Of a DNA stretch of 64,000 nucleotides, positions 43,431 through 51,604 are shown piece after piece. A program made the position numbers and the translations under genes. How positions within the stretch are numbered: the stretch's first letter is position 1; the number at the start of each line of letters is the position of its first letter. The notes under the pieces were generated by a model that was not told the DNA's origin, made no database searches, and was given only the letters and a program-made list of their open reading frames with translations. This stretch comes from Streptomyces barkulensis (GTDB lineage: Bacteria; Actinomycetota; Actinomycetes; Streptomycetales; Streptomycetaceae). The stretch spans positions 1-64,000 of the forward strand of contig NZ_PGSG01000072.1 of the NCBI RefSeq assembly GCF_002843305.1, in the 5' to 3' direction.

Positions 43431-44003
43431 TCAGACGGTCGACTCCCTGACCGCCACGTTGTAGCTGGAGGGCGTGGGCGAGGTGACCTCGATCTGCGAG
43501 CGGAAGGAGTCGCCGGTGAAGACCACGGTCAGTTCCCTGGGCCCGCCGCGCCGGGTGGCCGCGGTGAAGCCGCCGGCGGGCAGCGCCGAGACCAGGCAGG
43601 CGCCGCTGCTGCCGAACCGTATGGACGCCCGTCCTCCCGTGGTCTGGAAGGTGCGCACCTCGGCGCCGGCCGTACGGCAGCCCTCCTCGCCGCCCTCGGT
43701 GTTCGCGGAGGGTGACGGGGTGGGGCGGGTGACGGGGCGGGTGGTGGGGGAGGCCGTCGGCTTCGGCGCGGGGGCGGGGGAGGAGGCGCGCCGGGTGGGC
43801 GAGGGGCTGGGCGTGGGTGTGGGGGACCGGCTCGGCTCGGCGCTCGCCGTCGCGGAGGAGACGACCGTCCCCGGGGTGTCGCGGGCGACGGGCGGGGTGG
43901 GCCGGGTCGTCCCGACCACGAACTGGACGGTGAGGCTCACCGTCGTCACGCTGAGGGACGTGCACGACAGCCACAGCAGTACGTAGCGCAGGTAGCGGGG
44001 CAC
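43431..44003 (-). CDS. membrane-anchored protein with Pro/Ser/Thr linker
   Basis: A 190-residue protein: a membrane helix near the N-terminus (YVLLWLSCTSLSVTTVSLTV), a long Pro/Ser/Thr stalk, and a compact C-terminal beta domain with two cysteines (GCRTAGAEVRTFQTTGG, RFGSSGACLVSALPAGG, ELTVVFTGDSFRSQIEV). GTG at 44003 is chosen because it opens shortly before the helix. Function unknown. It diverges from the two-component system. Confidence 0.75.
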   Translation of the reverse strand: MPRYLRYVLLWLSCTSLSVTTVSLTVQFVVGTTRPTPPVARDTPGTVVSSATASAEPSRSPTPTPSPSPTRRASSPAPAPKPTASPTTRPVTRPTPSPSANTEGGEEGCRTAGAEVRTFQTTGGRASIRFGSSGACLVSALPAGGFTAATRRGGPRELTVVFTGDSFRSQIEVTSPTPSSYNVAVRESTV

Positions 44004-44134
44004 CGCCCCATACTGCCCGACCGCCCGCGGCGGCCACCGCCAGGGCCCGCGAGACCCGCGAAGGGCCTGCGAAGCCCCCCCTGACGGGACGCTGGTTGCG
44101 GACGCGGCGGCGGCACCCGTTACCGTCCCTGGCC

Positions 44135-44839
44135 ATGGCATCGGTACTTCTGGTCGAGGACGACCCCGTGATACGGGCCAGGCTCATCGACGTCCTGTCC
44201 CGGCACGACCACGTGGTGCGCAGCTCCCCCTACGGCTTCGAGGCCCTGCGGGAGGTGACGCGGCAGCCGCCGGACGCGGTGGTGCTCGACCTGGGGCTGC
44301 CCGACCTCGACGGCGTCGACGTCCTGCGCATGCTGCGCAGCATCTCGCAGGTGCCGGTGTTGGTGGCCACCGCGCGCGACGACGAGGCCGAGATCATCCG
44401 GCTGCTCAACGCCGGCGCCGACGACTACCTGGTCAAGCCCTTCTCCGGCGGGCAGTTGGCGGCCCGGCTCGGGGCGGTGCTGCGCCGCTCCGCCGCGGTG
44501 GAGCGCCCGGGCGCCCCGGAGGCGGCGCCCCGGGACGGCGCGATACGCGTGGGCGGCCTGACCATCGACCGGCAGGCCCGGTCGGTCTCCCTGGACGGCA
44601 GCGAACTGCGCCTGACCCGGCGGGAGTTCGACCTGCTGACCTATCTCGCCGAGCGCGCGGACCGGGTGGTGCCGCGCCGTCGCGTCCTGGCCGACGTGTG
44701 GCGCCAGTCCTACGTCGAGGAGCAGACCCTGGACGTGCACGTGTCCTCCCTGCGCCGCAAGCTCGGCGAGCGGGCGAGCCGGCCGCGCTATCTGCACACC
44801 GTGCGGGGCGTGGGCATCAAGCTGGTGACGCCGCGATGA
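44135..44839 (+). CDS. OmpR/PhoB-family response regulator
   Basis: A 234-residue regulator: receiver with acidic pocket VEDD, phospho-acceptor D52 in VVLDLGLPD, VATARDD and the conserved Lys in LVKPF; C-terminal winged helix with LTRREFDLLTYLAER and DVHVSSLRRKLGE. It is translationally coupled (ATGA) to the downstream kinase. Likely DNA targets include the tandem repeat at 46285. A weak CTGG ribosome-binding site precedes the ATG. Confidence 0.95.
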   Translation: MASVLLVEDDPVIRARLIDVLSRHDHVVRSSPYGFEALREVTRQPPDAVVLDLGLPDLDGVDVLRMLRSISQVPVLVATARDDEAEIIRLLNAGADDYLVKPFSGGQLAARLGAVLRRSAAVERPGAPEAAPRDGAIRVGGLTIDRQARSVSLDGSELRLTRREFDLLTYLAERADRVVPRRRVLADVWRQSYVEEQTLDVHVSSLRRKLGERASRPRYLHTVRGVGIKLVTPR

Positions 44840-46290
44840 GACGGACGCTGGCCGGCGTCGCACTGGCCGTCACCTCCATGGTCGCGCTGTCCTTCCTGAT
44901 CCCGCTGGCCCTGCTGGTCAAGTCCGAGGTGAGGTCCCGGGCGATCACGGTGGCCGAGCAGCGGGCGGCGGCGCTGGCCCCCGTACTGGCCCTGACCACC
45001 CGCCCGGACGAGGTGCAGCAGGCCGTGGCCGAGGTCGACGACACCGGCCGGCTGGGCGTCCACCTGCCCGGCGGACGCCTGGTGGGCACCGCCTACGCGC
45101 CCGCCGACGCATGGCGGCGGGCGGCCCGGCAGCAGCGGACCTTCGCCCAGGACACCGAGGAGGGCTGGGTCCATCTGCAGCCGGTGGTGCTGGCCAGGGA
45201 CCGGGTGGCGGTGGTCGAGTCCTTCGTGCCGCGCGCCGAGTTCGAGCGCGGCGTGGGCACCTCCTGGATGGTGATGTCGGCCCTGGCGCTGGCCCTGGTG
45301 GCGGGGTCGGTGCTGGTCGCCGACCGGCTGGCGGCACGGGTGGTGCGCGCCTCACGGGACCTCTCGCGCGCCGCCAACGCCTTGGGCGAGGGGGATCTGG
45401 ACAGAAGGCTGGAGCCGAAGGGCCCTCCCGAACTGCAGGAGGCCGGCGCCGCGTTCAACACCATGGCCGACCGCGTCGTCGAACTGCTGGCGATGGAACG
45501 CGAGCTGGTGGCCGACCTCTCGCACCGCCTCAGGACTCCGCTGACGGCGCTGCACCTGGAGTCCGAGCGCATCGCCTCCGGCCTGCGGCGGGAGGACGCC
45601 GACCGGCTGGAGACGGCCGTCACCCATCTGGAGGAGGAGCTGGACTCCATCATCAAGGCGGCCCGCACGCCTCTGTCGGCGGCCTCGTTCGCCCCGGCCT
45701 CACCGGAGCCGGGGGCCTCGTGCGAGGCGGCGCGCGTGGTGTCGGCGCGGACCGACTTCTGGTCGGTCCTGGCCGCCCAGCAGGGCCGGGACTGCGCGGT
45801 GACGGTGACGGACGAGCCCACCCCCGTGACGCTGCCGGAGGAGGACCTGGCCGCGGCCGTCGACGCCCTGGTCGGCAACGTCTTCCGGCACACCCCGGAG
45901 GGCACGGCCCTGGCGGTGGGGGTGCACCGCACGGCGCACGCGGTGGTGGTGACCGTGGACGACGCCGGACCCGGCATCCCCGACCCCGAGCGGGCGCTCG
46001 CCCGGGGCGCGAGCGTCGGCGGCTCCACCGGCCTGGGCCTGGACATAGCCCACCGCGCCGCCGACACCGGCCGCGGCCGGCTGGAGGTCGGCCGCGCGCC
46101 GCTGGGCGGGGCGCGGGTGCTGATGGAGCTGGAGCTGGCGCCCGAGCGCTCCCCGGGCGGCGAGCGCGCCTCCCACGGGCGGCGGCGCCGGTCCTGGCTC
46201 CGCCTTCCCCGGCTCTCCCGCCTGTGCCCTCCCCGTCCCCGCAGGGGGCGGACGGAGGCGGGCAGGCAGGGGGCCGACGGCCCGCCTTAG
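44836..46290 (+). CDS. HAMP-domain sensor histidine kinase
   Basis: A 484-residue membrane kinase: two hydrophobic helices (about 5-30 and 140-170) bracket an extracellular sensor domain, then HAMP, dimerisation helix with the phosphorylated His in VADLSHRLRTPLTALHLES (near 230), and the ATPase domain with VGNVFRHTPEG (N box), VDDAGPGIPD and GGSTGLGLDI. The C-terminus is Arg/Pro-rich. It pairs with the preceding regulator. Its last codons overlap the putative binding repeat upstream of the protease gene. Confidence 0.94.
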   Translation: MRRTLAGVALAVTSMVALSFLIPLALLVKSEVRSRAITVAEQRAAALAPVLALTTRPDEVQQAVAEVDDTGRLGVHLPGGRLVGTAYAPADAWRRAARQQRTFAQDTEEGWVHLQPVVLARDRVAVVESFVPRAEFERGVGTSWMVMSALALALVAGSVLVADRLAARVVRASRDLSRAANALGEGDLDRRLEPKGPPELQEAGAAFNTMADRVVELLAMERELVADLSHRLRTPLTALHLESERIASGLRREDADRLETAVTHLEEELDSIIKAARTPLSAASFAPASPEPGASCEAARVVSARTDFWSVLAAQQGRDCAVTVTDEPTPVTLPEEDLAAAVDALVGNVFRHTPEGTALAVGVHRTAHAVVVTVDDAGPGIPDPERALARGASVGGSTGLGLDIAHRAADTGRGRLEVGRAPLGGARVLMELELAPERSPGGERASHGRRRRSWLRLPRLSRLCPPRPRRGRTEAGRQGADGPP

Positions 46291-46305
46291 CTGTTCCTTA
46301 GCTGT
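46285..46305 (+). promoter_or_regulatory. tandem direct repeat with 11-bp period, candidate response-regulator site
   Basis: CCTTAGCTGT occurs at 46285-46294 and again at 46296-46305, that is one helical turn apart, as in sites bound by dimers of OmpR/PhoB-type regulators. It straddles the stop codon of the histidine kinase gene and lies about 105 bases upstream of the protease-CAP gene. Confidence 0.5.
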
Positions 46306-46410
46306 CCCTGAGGGCACTTTGAAACCCGCTCACCTCGCTGATCTGCGGCGATAGCGTCCCCTCGGACGTCGACCCAGGGCGATCCCCCCACGAGTGAACG
46401 GAGCGGATCT

Positions 46411-48015
46411 GTGAAGGTGAAGCAGCAGCGAGGACGGCGGGCGCGCAGACGGCCGATGGTGCTGAAGGCGGCCGTCGGCGCCGCCGCCGCGTCCGTGGCG
46501 GCCACCACGTTCGTCGTGCTGCAGCCCGAGGCGGACGCCATCCCCGCGCCCTCGCTCCTCAGCGCGGCCCAGGCGAGCACCCTGGCCCACCGGCTGGAGT
46601 CGAAGCTCGGTGAGGAGGCGGCCGGGTCCTACTACGACCCCGCCGGGAAGAAGCTGGTCGTCAACGTCGTCGACGGCGGCGACCTGACGGCGGTCCGCAA
46701 GGCGGGAGCCGTGGCGAAGGAGGTCGAGCGCACCACCGAGGAGCTCGCCAGGGCCAAGTCGTCGCTGGACCGCAGCACCCGTACCCCGGGCACCTCCTGG
46801 GCCGTGGACCCCCGCACCAACAAGGTGCTGGTCACGGTGGACTCGACCGTGACCGGGAAGAAGTGGCGCGAACTGCGGGAGAAGGTCGCGAAGCTGGGCG
46901 GCAAGGCCCGAATAGAGCGGATCGAGGGCGTCTTCGAGCCCTTCGTCGCCGGCGGGGACGCCATCACCTCCGGCGGCTCCCGCTGCTCGGCCGGCTTCAA
47001 CGCCCGCAAGGGGGACGAGTACTTCATCGTCACCGCGGGCCACTGCACGCAGAAGGGCGCCACCTGGAGCAGCGGCGACTCCTCGCGGCAGCGGGTGGGC
47101 AAGGCCGTGGAGAGCAGCTTCCCCGGCGACGACTACGCGCTGATCCGCTACGACGACCCCGACGTGCCGCGCCCCGCCGCCGTGAACCTCTACAACGGCA
47201 GGAGCCAGGAGATCACCGGCGCCGGCGAGGCGTTCGTCGGCCAGCGCGTCCAGCGCAGCGGCAGCACCACGGGCCTGCACGGCGGCACCGTCACCGGGCT
47301 GAACGCCACGGTCAACTACCCGCAGGGCCGGGTCCACGGCCTGATCCGCACCAATGTGTGCGCCCAGCCCGGCGACAGCGGCGGAGCCCTCTTCTCAGGC
47401 AGCATCGCCGTCGGCCTGACCTCGGGCGGCAACGGCGACTGCAGCAGGGGCGGCACCACCTTCTTCCAGCCCGTCACCGAGGTCCTGGACAAGTTCGGCC
47501 TGACCGTCGACCTCGGCTCGAAGCCCCCGGCGGACGGCGAGCCCGGCACCCCGCGGCCCACCGCGCCGGAGCAGACCCCGACGCCCGAACCGACCGCCTC
47601 CCGGCCCGCCGAGCCGGAGCCGGAGCCGGACGGTGCGGCCGCGCGGCGGGTGCTCCAACTGGTCAACGCCGAGCGGGCCAGGGCCGGCTGCCGGCCGCTG
47701 ACGGTGGACGAGAGGCTGGCCCGTGCCGCTCAGGCCTACGCCGGAACCATGGCGGAGCGCGGCGTGCTCTCCCACGTCGGCCCCGACGGCTCCACCATGG
47801 CCTCGCGGGTCGAGGCCGCCGGATACTCCTGGTCCGCGCTGGCGGAGAACATCGCCAGGGGCCAGGGGACCCCCGAGCAGGTGATGAACGGCTGGATGAA
47901 CAGCCCCGGCCACCGCAGGAACATCCTCAACTGCGCCTACCAGGACATCGGCATCGGGGTGAGCGAGAAGGCAGGCGGCCCCTGGTGGGTCCAGAACTTC
48001 GGCAAGCGCCGCTGA
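46411..48015 (+). CDS. secreted S1 protease (alpha-lytic/streptogrisin type) fused to a CAP domain
   Basis: A 534-residue secreted protein: basic start and signal peptide to about residue 43, an alpha-lytic-protease-type prosegment, an S1E protease domain at about 190-370 (His in IVTAGHCTQKG, Asp in GDDYALIRYDD, Ser in CAQPGDSGGALF), a Pro/Thr/Glu linker, and a C-terminal CAP/SCP domain at about 410-534 (RRVLQLVNAERARAGC, LSHVGPDGSTMASRV, AENIARGQGTPEQVMNGWMN, SPGHRRNIL). GTG start with GGAG upstream. The domain combination is unusual. Possibly controlled by the upstream two-component system. Confidence 0.92.
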   Translation: MKVKQQRGRRARRRPMVLKAAVGAAAASVAATTFVVLQPEADAIPAPSLLSAAQASTLAHRLESKLGEEAAGSYYDPAGKKLVVNVVDGGDLTAVRKAGAVAKEVERTTEELARAKSSLDRSTRTPGTSWAVDPRTNKVLVTVDSTVTGKKWRELREKVAKLGGKARIERIEGVFEPFVAGGDAITSGGSRCSAGFNARKGDEYFIVTAGHCTQKGATWSSGDSSRQRVGKAVESSFPGDDYALIRYDDPDVPRPAAVNLYNGRSQEITGAGEAFVGQRVQRSGSTTGLHGGTVTGLNATVNYPQGRVHGLIRTNVCAQPGDSGGALFSGSIAVGLTSGGNGDCSRGGTTFFQPVTEVLDKFGLTVDLGSKPPADGEPGTPRPTAPEQTPTPEPTASRPAEPEPEPDGAAARRVLQLVNAERARAGCRPLTVDERLARAAQAYAGTMAERGVLSHVGPDGSTMASRVEAAGYSWSALAENIARGQGTPEQVMNGWMNSPGHRRNILNCAYQDIGIGVSEKAGGPWWVQNFGKRR

Positions 48016-48321
<306 letters not shown>

Positions 48322-49143
48322 ATGCGATCCACCGCCGTACGCCGTACCGCCCTCGCCGCCTCCGCGGCCTGCCTGGCCCTGCTGGCCACCGCCTGCGGCG
48401 GTTCGGACTCCGGCGGGAGTGACGCGGAGAAGACCAAGGGCGGTAAGTCCGAGAAGTCCTCCTCCGCCGGGCCGGCCGCCGGGGTGAAGACCTCCGACGA
48501 GCTGGAGAAGCTCGTCCTCGCCGACGGCGACGTCGAGGGCCACAAGGTCGAGGAGCTGGGCGCCGGGGACAGCGTCTCCGCCAAGGAGGTCTCCTCCGAC
48601 AAGGACGAGTGCACGCCCCTGGCCCACGCCCAGCTCGGCGTGCCGCTGGGCGACCCGGCGGCGACCGCCCAGCGCATGGTCACCCAGGAGCCCGGGAAGC
48701 CGGCCGACGGCGGCACGGGCGGCTCCGAGGAGCTGACCGAGGAGGACCTGGAGAACTTCGAGGACGCGATCAAGGGCGCCCTCGACGCCACGACGACGAT
48801 GCTCACCCTCGCCTCCTACGAGGACGGGGGAGCACAGAAGGCCCTGGCCGACCTGCGCACCGCCGCCGAGTCCTGCTCCGGTGGGTTCACCGGGGGCATC
48901 AAGGGAGACGGGCAGAAGGTGACCGGCATCGAGGAGGAGAAGGTCACCGGCGGCGAGGAGGCCGCCGCCTGGACGGTGACCACCGAGCAGGACGGCGAGC
49001 GGATGCCGCTCAAGCTGGCCGTGGTGCGCCAGGGCGCCACGCTGGCCGTCTTCTCCTCCTTCAACATCGCCTCCGCCGGCAGCGGTGAGGACTTCGACCT
49101 CCCGACCGCCGTCATCGAGGCCCAGGCGGAGAAGCTCGGCTGA
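48322..49143 (+). CDS. lipoprotein of unknown function
   Basis: A 273-residue precursor with signal peptide and lipobox (LALLATACGGSDSGGSD, Cys at 25). The mature domain (SDELEKLVLADGDVEGHKVE, MLTLASYEDGGAQKAL, SCSGGFTGGIKGDGQKV) resembles the LppX/sensor-type lipoproteins common in streptomycetes. Gly/Ser/Lys-rich tether after the lipid anchor. Function unknown. Followed by a strong terminator. Confidence 0.85.
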   Translation: MRSTAVRRTALAASAACLALLATACGGSDSGGSDAEKTKGGKSEKSSSAGPAAGVKTSDELEKLVLADGDVEGHKVEELGAGDSVSAKEVSSDKDECTPLAHAQLGVPLGDPAATAQRMVTQEPGKPADGGTGGSEELTEEDLENFEDAIKGALDATTTMLTLASYEDGGAQKALADLRTAAESCSGGFTGGIKGDGQKVTGIEEEKVTGGEEAAAWTVTTEQDGERMPLKLAVVRQGATLAVFSSFNIASAGSGEDFDLPTAVIEAQAEKLG

Positions 49144-49162
49144 CACCCCGGTACCGGCCTGC

Positions 49163-49202
49163 GCACCGGCCCTCCGGCGCGAAAGCGCCGGAGGGCCGGT
49201 GC
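49163..49202. terminator. bidirectional hairpin terminator with GAAA loop
   Basis: A perfect 18-bp stem (49163-49180 with 49185-49202) closed by the tetraloop GAAA, lying between the converging lipoprotein and SulP genes. Confidence 0.9.
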
Positions 49203-49224
49203 GGTTCCGGGAGCGTCCCGCCGG

Positions 49225-50727
49225 TCAGTGGCTGTCGGCGAGCTGTCCGGCGAGCTTGCCGTGGATGGCGGCGCTGGCCTTGTTGAGGCCGACGATGGTG
49301 ACCTTCTTGCCGCGGGCGGCGTACTTGGTCTCGATCGCGTCCAGGGCGGCCACCGAGGAGGCGTCCCAGATGTGGGCGTCGGACAGGTCGATGACGACGT
49401 CGTCGGGGTCGCCGGCGTAGTCGAACTGGTAGACCAGGTCGTTGGAGGAGGCGAAGAACAGCTCGCCGGTGACCGCGTAGACGGCCTGCCTGCCGTCGGG
49501 GTCCACGACGCCGGAGACCTCGGCGAGGTGGGCGACGCGGCGGGCGAAGATCACCATGGCGGTGATGACGCCGGCGACGACGCCGATGGCGAGGTTGTGG
49601 GTGGCCACGACCACGGCGACGGTGACGGCCATCACGGCGGTCTCGCCGACGGGCAGCCGCCTGAGCGTCCTCGGCTGGACGGAGTGCCAGTCGAAGGTGG
49701 CGAAGGAGACCAGGATCATCACCGCGACCAGGGCGGCCATCGGGATGGTGGAGACGACGGGGCCGAAGGTGACCACCAGGACCAGAAGGAAGACGCCGGC
49801 GAGGAAGGTCGACAGCCGGGTGCGGGCGCCGGAGGTCTTCACGTTGATCATGGTCTGGCCGATCATCGCGCAGCCGCCCATGCCGCCGAAGAGGCCGGTG
49901 ACGACGTTGGCGATCCCCTGGCCGATGGACTCGCGGGTCTTGTTGGAGTGGGTGTCGGTGATGTCGTCGACCAGCTTGGCCGTCATCAGCGACTCCATCA
50001 GACCCACCAGGGCGAGGGCGAACGCGTAGGGGGCGATGGTGACCAGGGTGTCGATGGTGAAGGGGATGTCGGGCAGGCCGGGGACGGGCAGGGCCGAGGG
50101 CAGCTCGCCCTTGTCGCCGACGGTGGGCACCGCGATGCCCGCGGCGATGGTGATGACGGTCAGGATGACGATGGACACCAGCGGGGCGGGCACGACCGTG
50201 GTGACCTTCGGGAAGAGCACCATCAGCGCCAGGCCGCCGATCACCAGCGGGTAGACCGCCCAGGGCACGTCGGTGATCTCCGGCACCTGTGCCATGAAGA
50301 TCAGGATGGCGAGCGCGTTGACGAAGCCGACCATCACGCTGCGGGGGACGAACCGCATCAGCTTGGCCACTCCGAGCGCCCCGAGCGCGATCTGCATCAG
50401 ACCGCCCAGCATGACGGCGGCGACCAGGTAGCCCAGGCCGTGCTCGCGGTTGAGCGGGGCGATGACCAGGGCGATGGCGCCGGTGGCGGCCGAGATCATC
50501 GCCTTGCGGCCGCCCACGACCGAGATCACCACGGCCATGGTGAAGGAGGCGAACAGGCCGACGGCCGGGTCCACCCCGGCGATGATCGAGAACGAGATCG
50601 CCTCGGGGATCAGGGCCAGGGCGACGACCAGGCCGGCCAGCACCTCGGTGCGGAGGACCTTGGGCGAGGCGAGCCAGTCGGGGCGGGAGGGACGCAGCCG
50701 CCAGGCTGCGGAGGTGTCAGCGGACAT
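49225..50727 (-). CDS. SulP-family anion transporter with STAS domain
   Basis: A 500-residue membrane transporter with 10-12 helices (EAISFSIIAGVDPAVGLFAS, FVPRSVMVGFVNALAILIFM, GIANVVTGLFGGMGGCAMIG) and a C-terminal STAS domain (DDVVIDLSDAHIWDASSVAA). Family members import sulfate, bicarbonate or other anions, often with a carbonic anhydrase. ATG at 50727. It diverges from a MerR regulator gene, which probably controls it; a Crp-like site is in the shared region. Confidence 0.93.
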   Translation of the reverse strand: MSADTSAAWRLRPSRPDWLASPKVLRTEVLAGLVVALALIPEAISFSIIAGVDPAVGLFASFTMAVVISVVGGRKAMISAATGAIALVIAPLNREHGLGYLVAAVMLGGLMQIALGALGVAKLMRFVPRSVMVGFVNALAILIFMAQVPEITDVPWAVYPLVIGGLALMVLFPKVTTVVPAPLVSIVILTVITIAAGIAVPTVGDKGELPSALPVPGLPDIPFTIDTLVTIAPYAFALALVGLMESLMTAKLVDDITDTHSNKTRESIGQGIANVVTGLFGGMGGCAMIGQTMINVKTSGARTRLSTFLAGVFLLVLVVTFGPVVSTIPMAALVAVMILVSFATFDWHSVQPRTLRRLPVGETAVMAVTVAVVVATHNLAIGVVAGVITAMVIFARRVAHLAEVSGVVDPDGRQAVYAVTGELFFASSNDLVYQFDYAGDPDDVVIDLSDAHIWDASSVAALDAIETKYAARGKKVTIVGLNKASAAIHGKLAGQLADSH

Positions 50728-51073
50728 GCATCCGTTTCCGTATCGGGCGCGCAGGCGTCGGGCATGCGCGCGCGGCGTGCGCGACTCCGGGTGGGAGCGG
50801 GAAGGGCCGGTCTGCCGCGGCCGTCGTCGGCGACGGGGGCGCAACCGGGGATCGGCGGACGTGGGGGGCCGCCGGTCGGGCATCATTGCCCGACGGGATT
50901 GGGGAGGGCGGTGTTCCGTCCGAAAACGAACTCTACCCTGACGTGAGGGATGGTTGCGGCCGGGGTCCTGGAAATCGCAGGTGAACACCGTGCGGGATCC
51001 TGTGATTCATGTCACGCGATAGGGTTGGGATTTACGAATCCGAAAGTGTTCGGGCATCAGAGGGGAATCGGCA
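50728..51073. promoter_or_regulatory. divergent SulP/MerR promoter region with Crp-like site
   Basis: 346 bases without a supported gene. TGTGA-N6-TCACG at 51001-51016 fits the actinobacterial Crp motif (GTG-N6-GNCAC). CGAATCCGAAAGTGTTCGG at 51036-51054 is an imperfect dyad close to the MerR start that could be its operator. GC-rich sequence 50740-50900 shows nothing specific. Confidence 0.5.
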
Positions 51074-51475
51074 GTGACGGACGAGCAGCGGATGCAGATC
51101 GGTGAGGTGGCCGACCGGACGGGACTGTCGCTGCGCACCATCCGGCACTACGAGGAGGTCGGCCTCGTCATCCCCTCCGCCCGCACCAAGGGGGGCTTCA
51201 GGCTCTACACCGCCGCCGACGTGGACCGTCTGATGGTCATCCGCCGGATGAAGCCGCTGGACTTCTCCCTGGAGGAGATGCGGGACCTGCTGTCCGTCAC
51301 CGACCGGCTCTCGGCCGACGAGCCGCTGGAGGAGGCGGAGCACAAGCGGCTGCGGGAGCGCCTGGACACCTACCGCAAGGTCGCCGACGCCCGCTGCGAG
51401 ACCCTGCGCGCCCAGCTCATGGCCGCCGAGGACTTCGCCGCCACCCTCCGCCGCAGACTCGGCCCGCAGGGCTGA
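51074..51475 (+). CDS. MerR-family transcriptional regulator
   Basis: A 133-residue regulator: winged helix-turn-helix at 5-75 (MQIGEVADRTGLSLRTIRHY, GGFRLYTAADVDRLMVIRRM) and a C-terminal coiled-coil (AEHKRLRERLDTYRKVADAR). It has no cysteine cluster for metal sensing, so the effector is probably organic or absent. GTG start with GAGGGGA upstream. Divergent from the SulP gene, its likely target. Confidence 0.9.
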   Translation: MTDEQRMQIGEVADRTGLSLRTIRHYEEVGLVIPSARTKGGFRLYTAADVDRLMVIRRMKPLDFSLEEMRDLLSVTDRLSADEPLEEAEHKRLRERLDTYRKVADARCETLRAQLMAAEDFAATLRRRLGPQG

Positions 51476-51604
51476 GCGTCCCGCCCGCCGCCCCGCCTCC
51501 GCCCCTCCGCCTCCGGTCCCGCCGCCCGCCTCCGCCGTGCGACGCGAAGCGGCTGGTGGGAGGGGCGATGGGACAGCCCGGCCGCCCTCGGATAGCGTCA
51601 GGGT

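Noticed and set aside
49228..50946. 572-codon plus-strand frame rich in Asp, Gly and His
   Set aside because: Exact antisense of the SulP transporter gene; repetitive composition reflects codons for hydrophobic helices read backwards.
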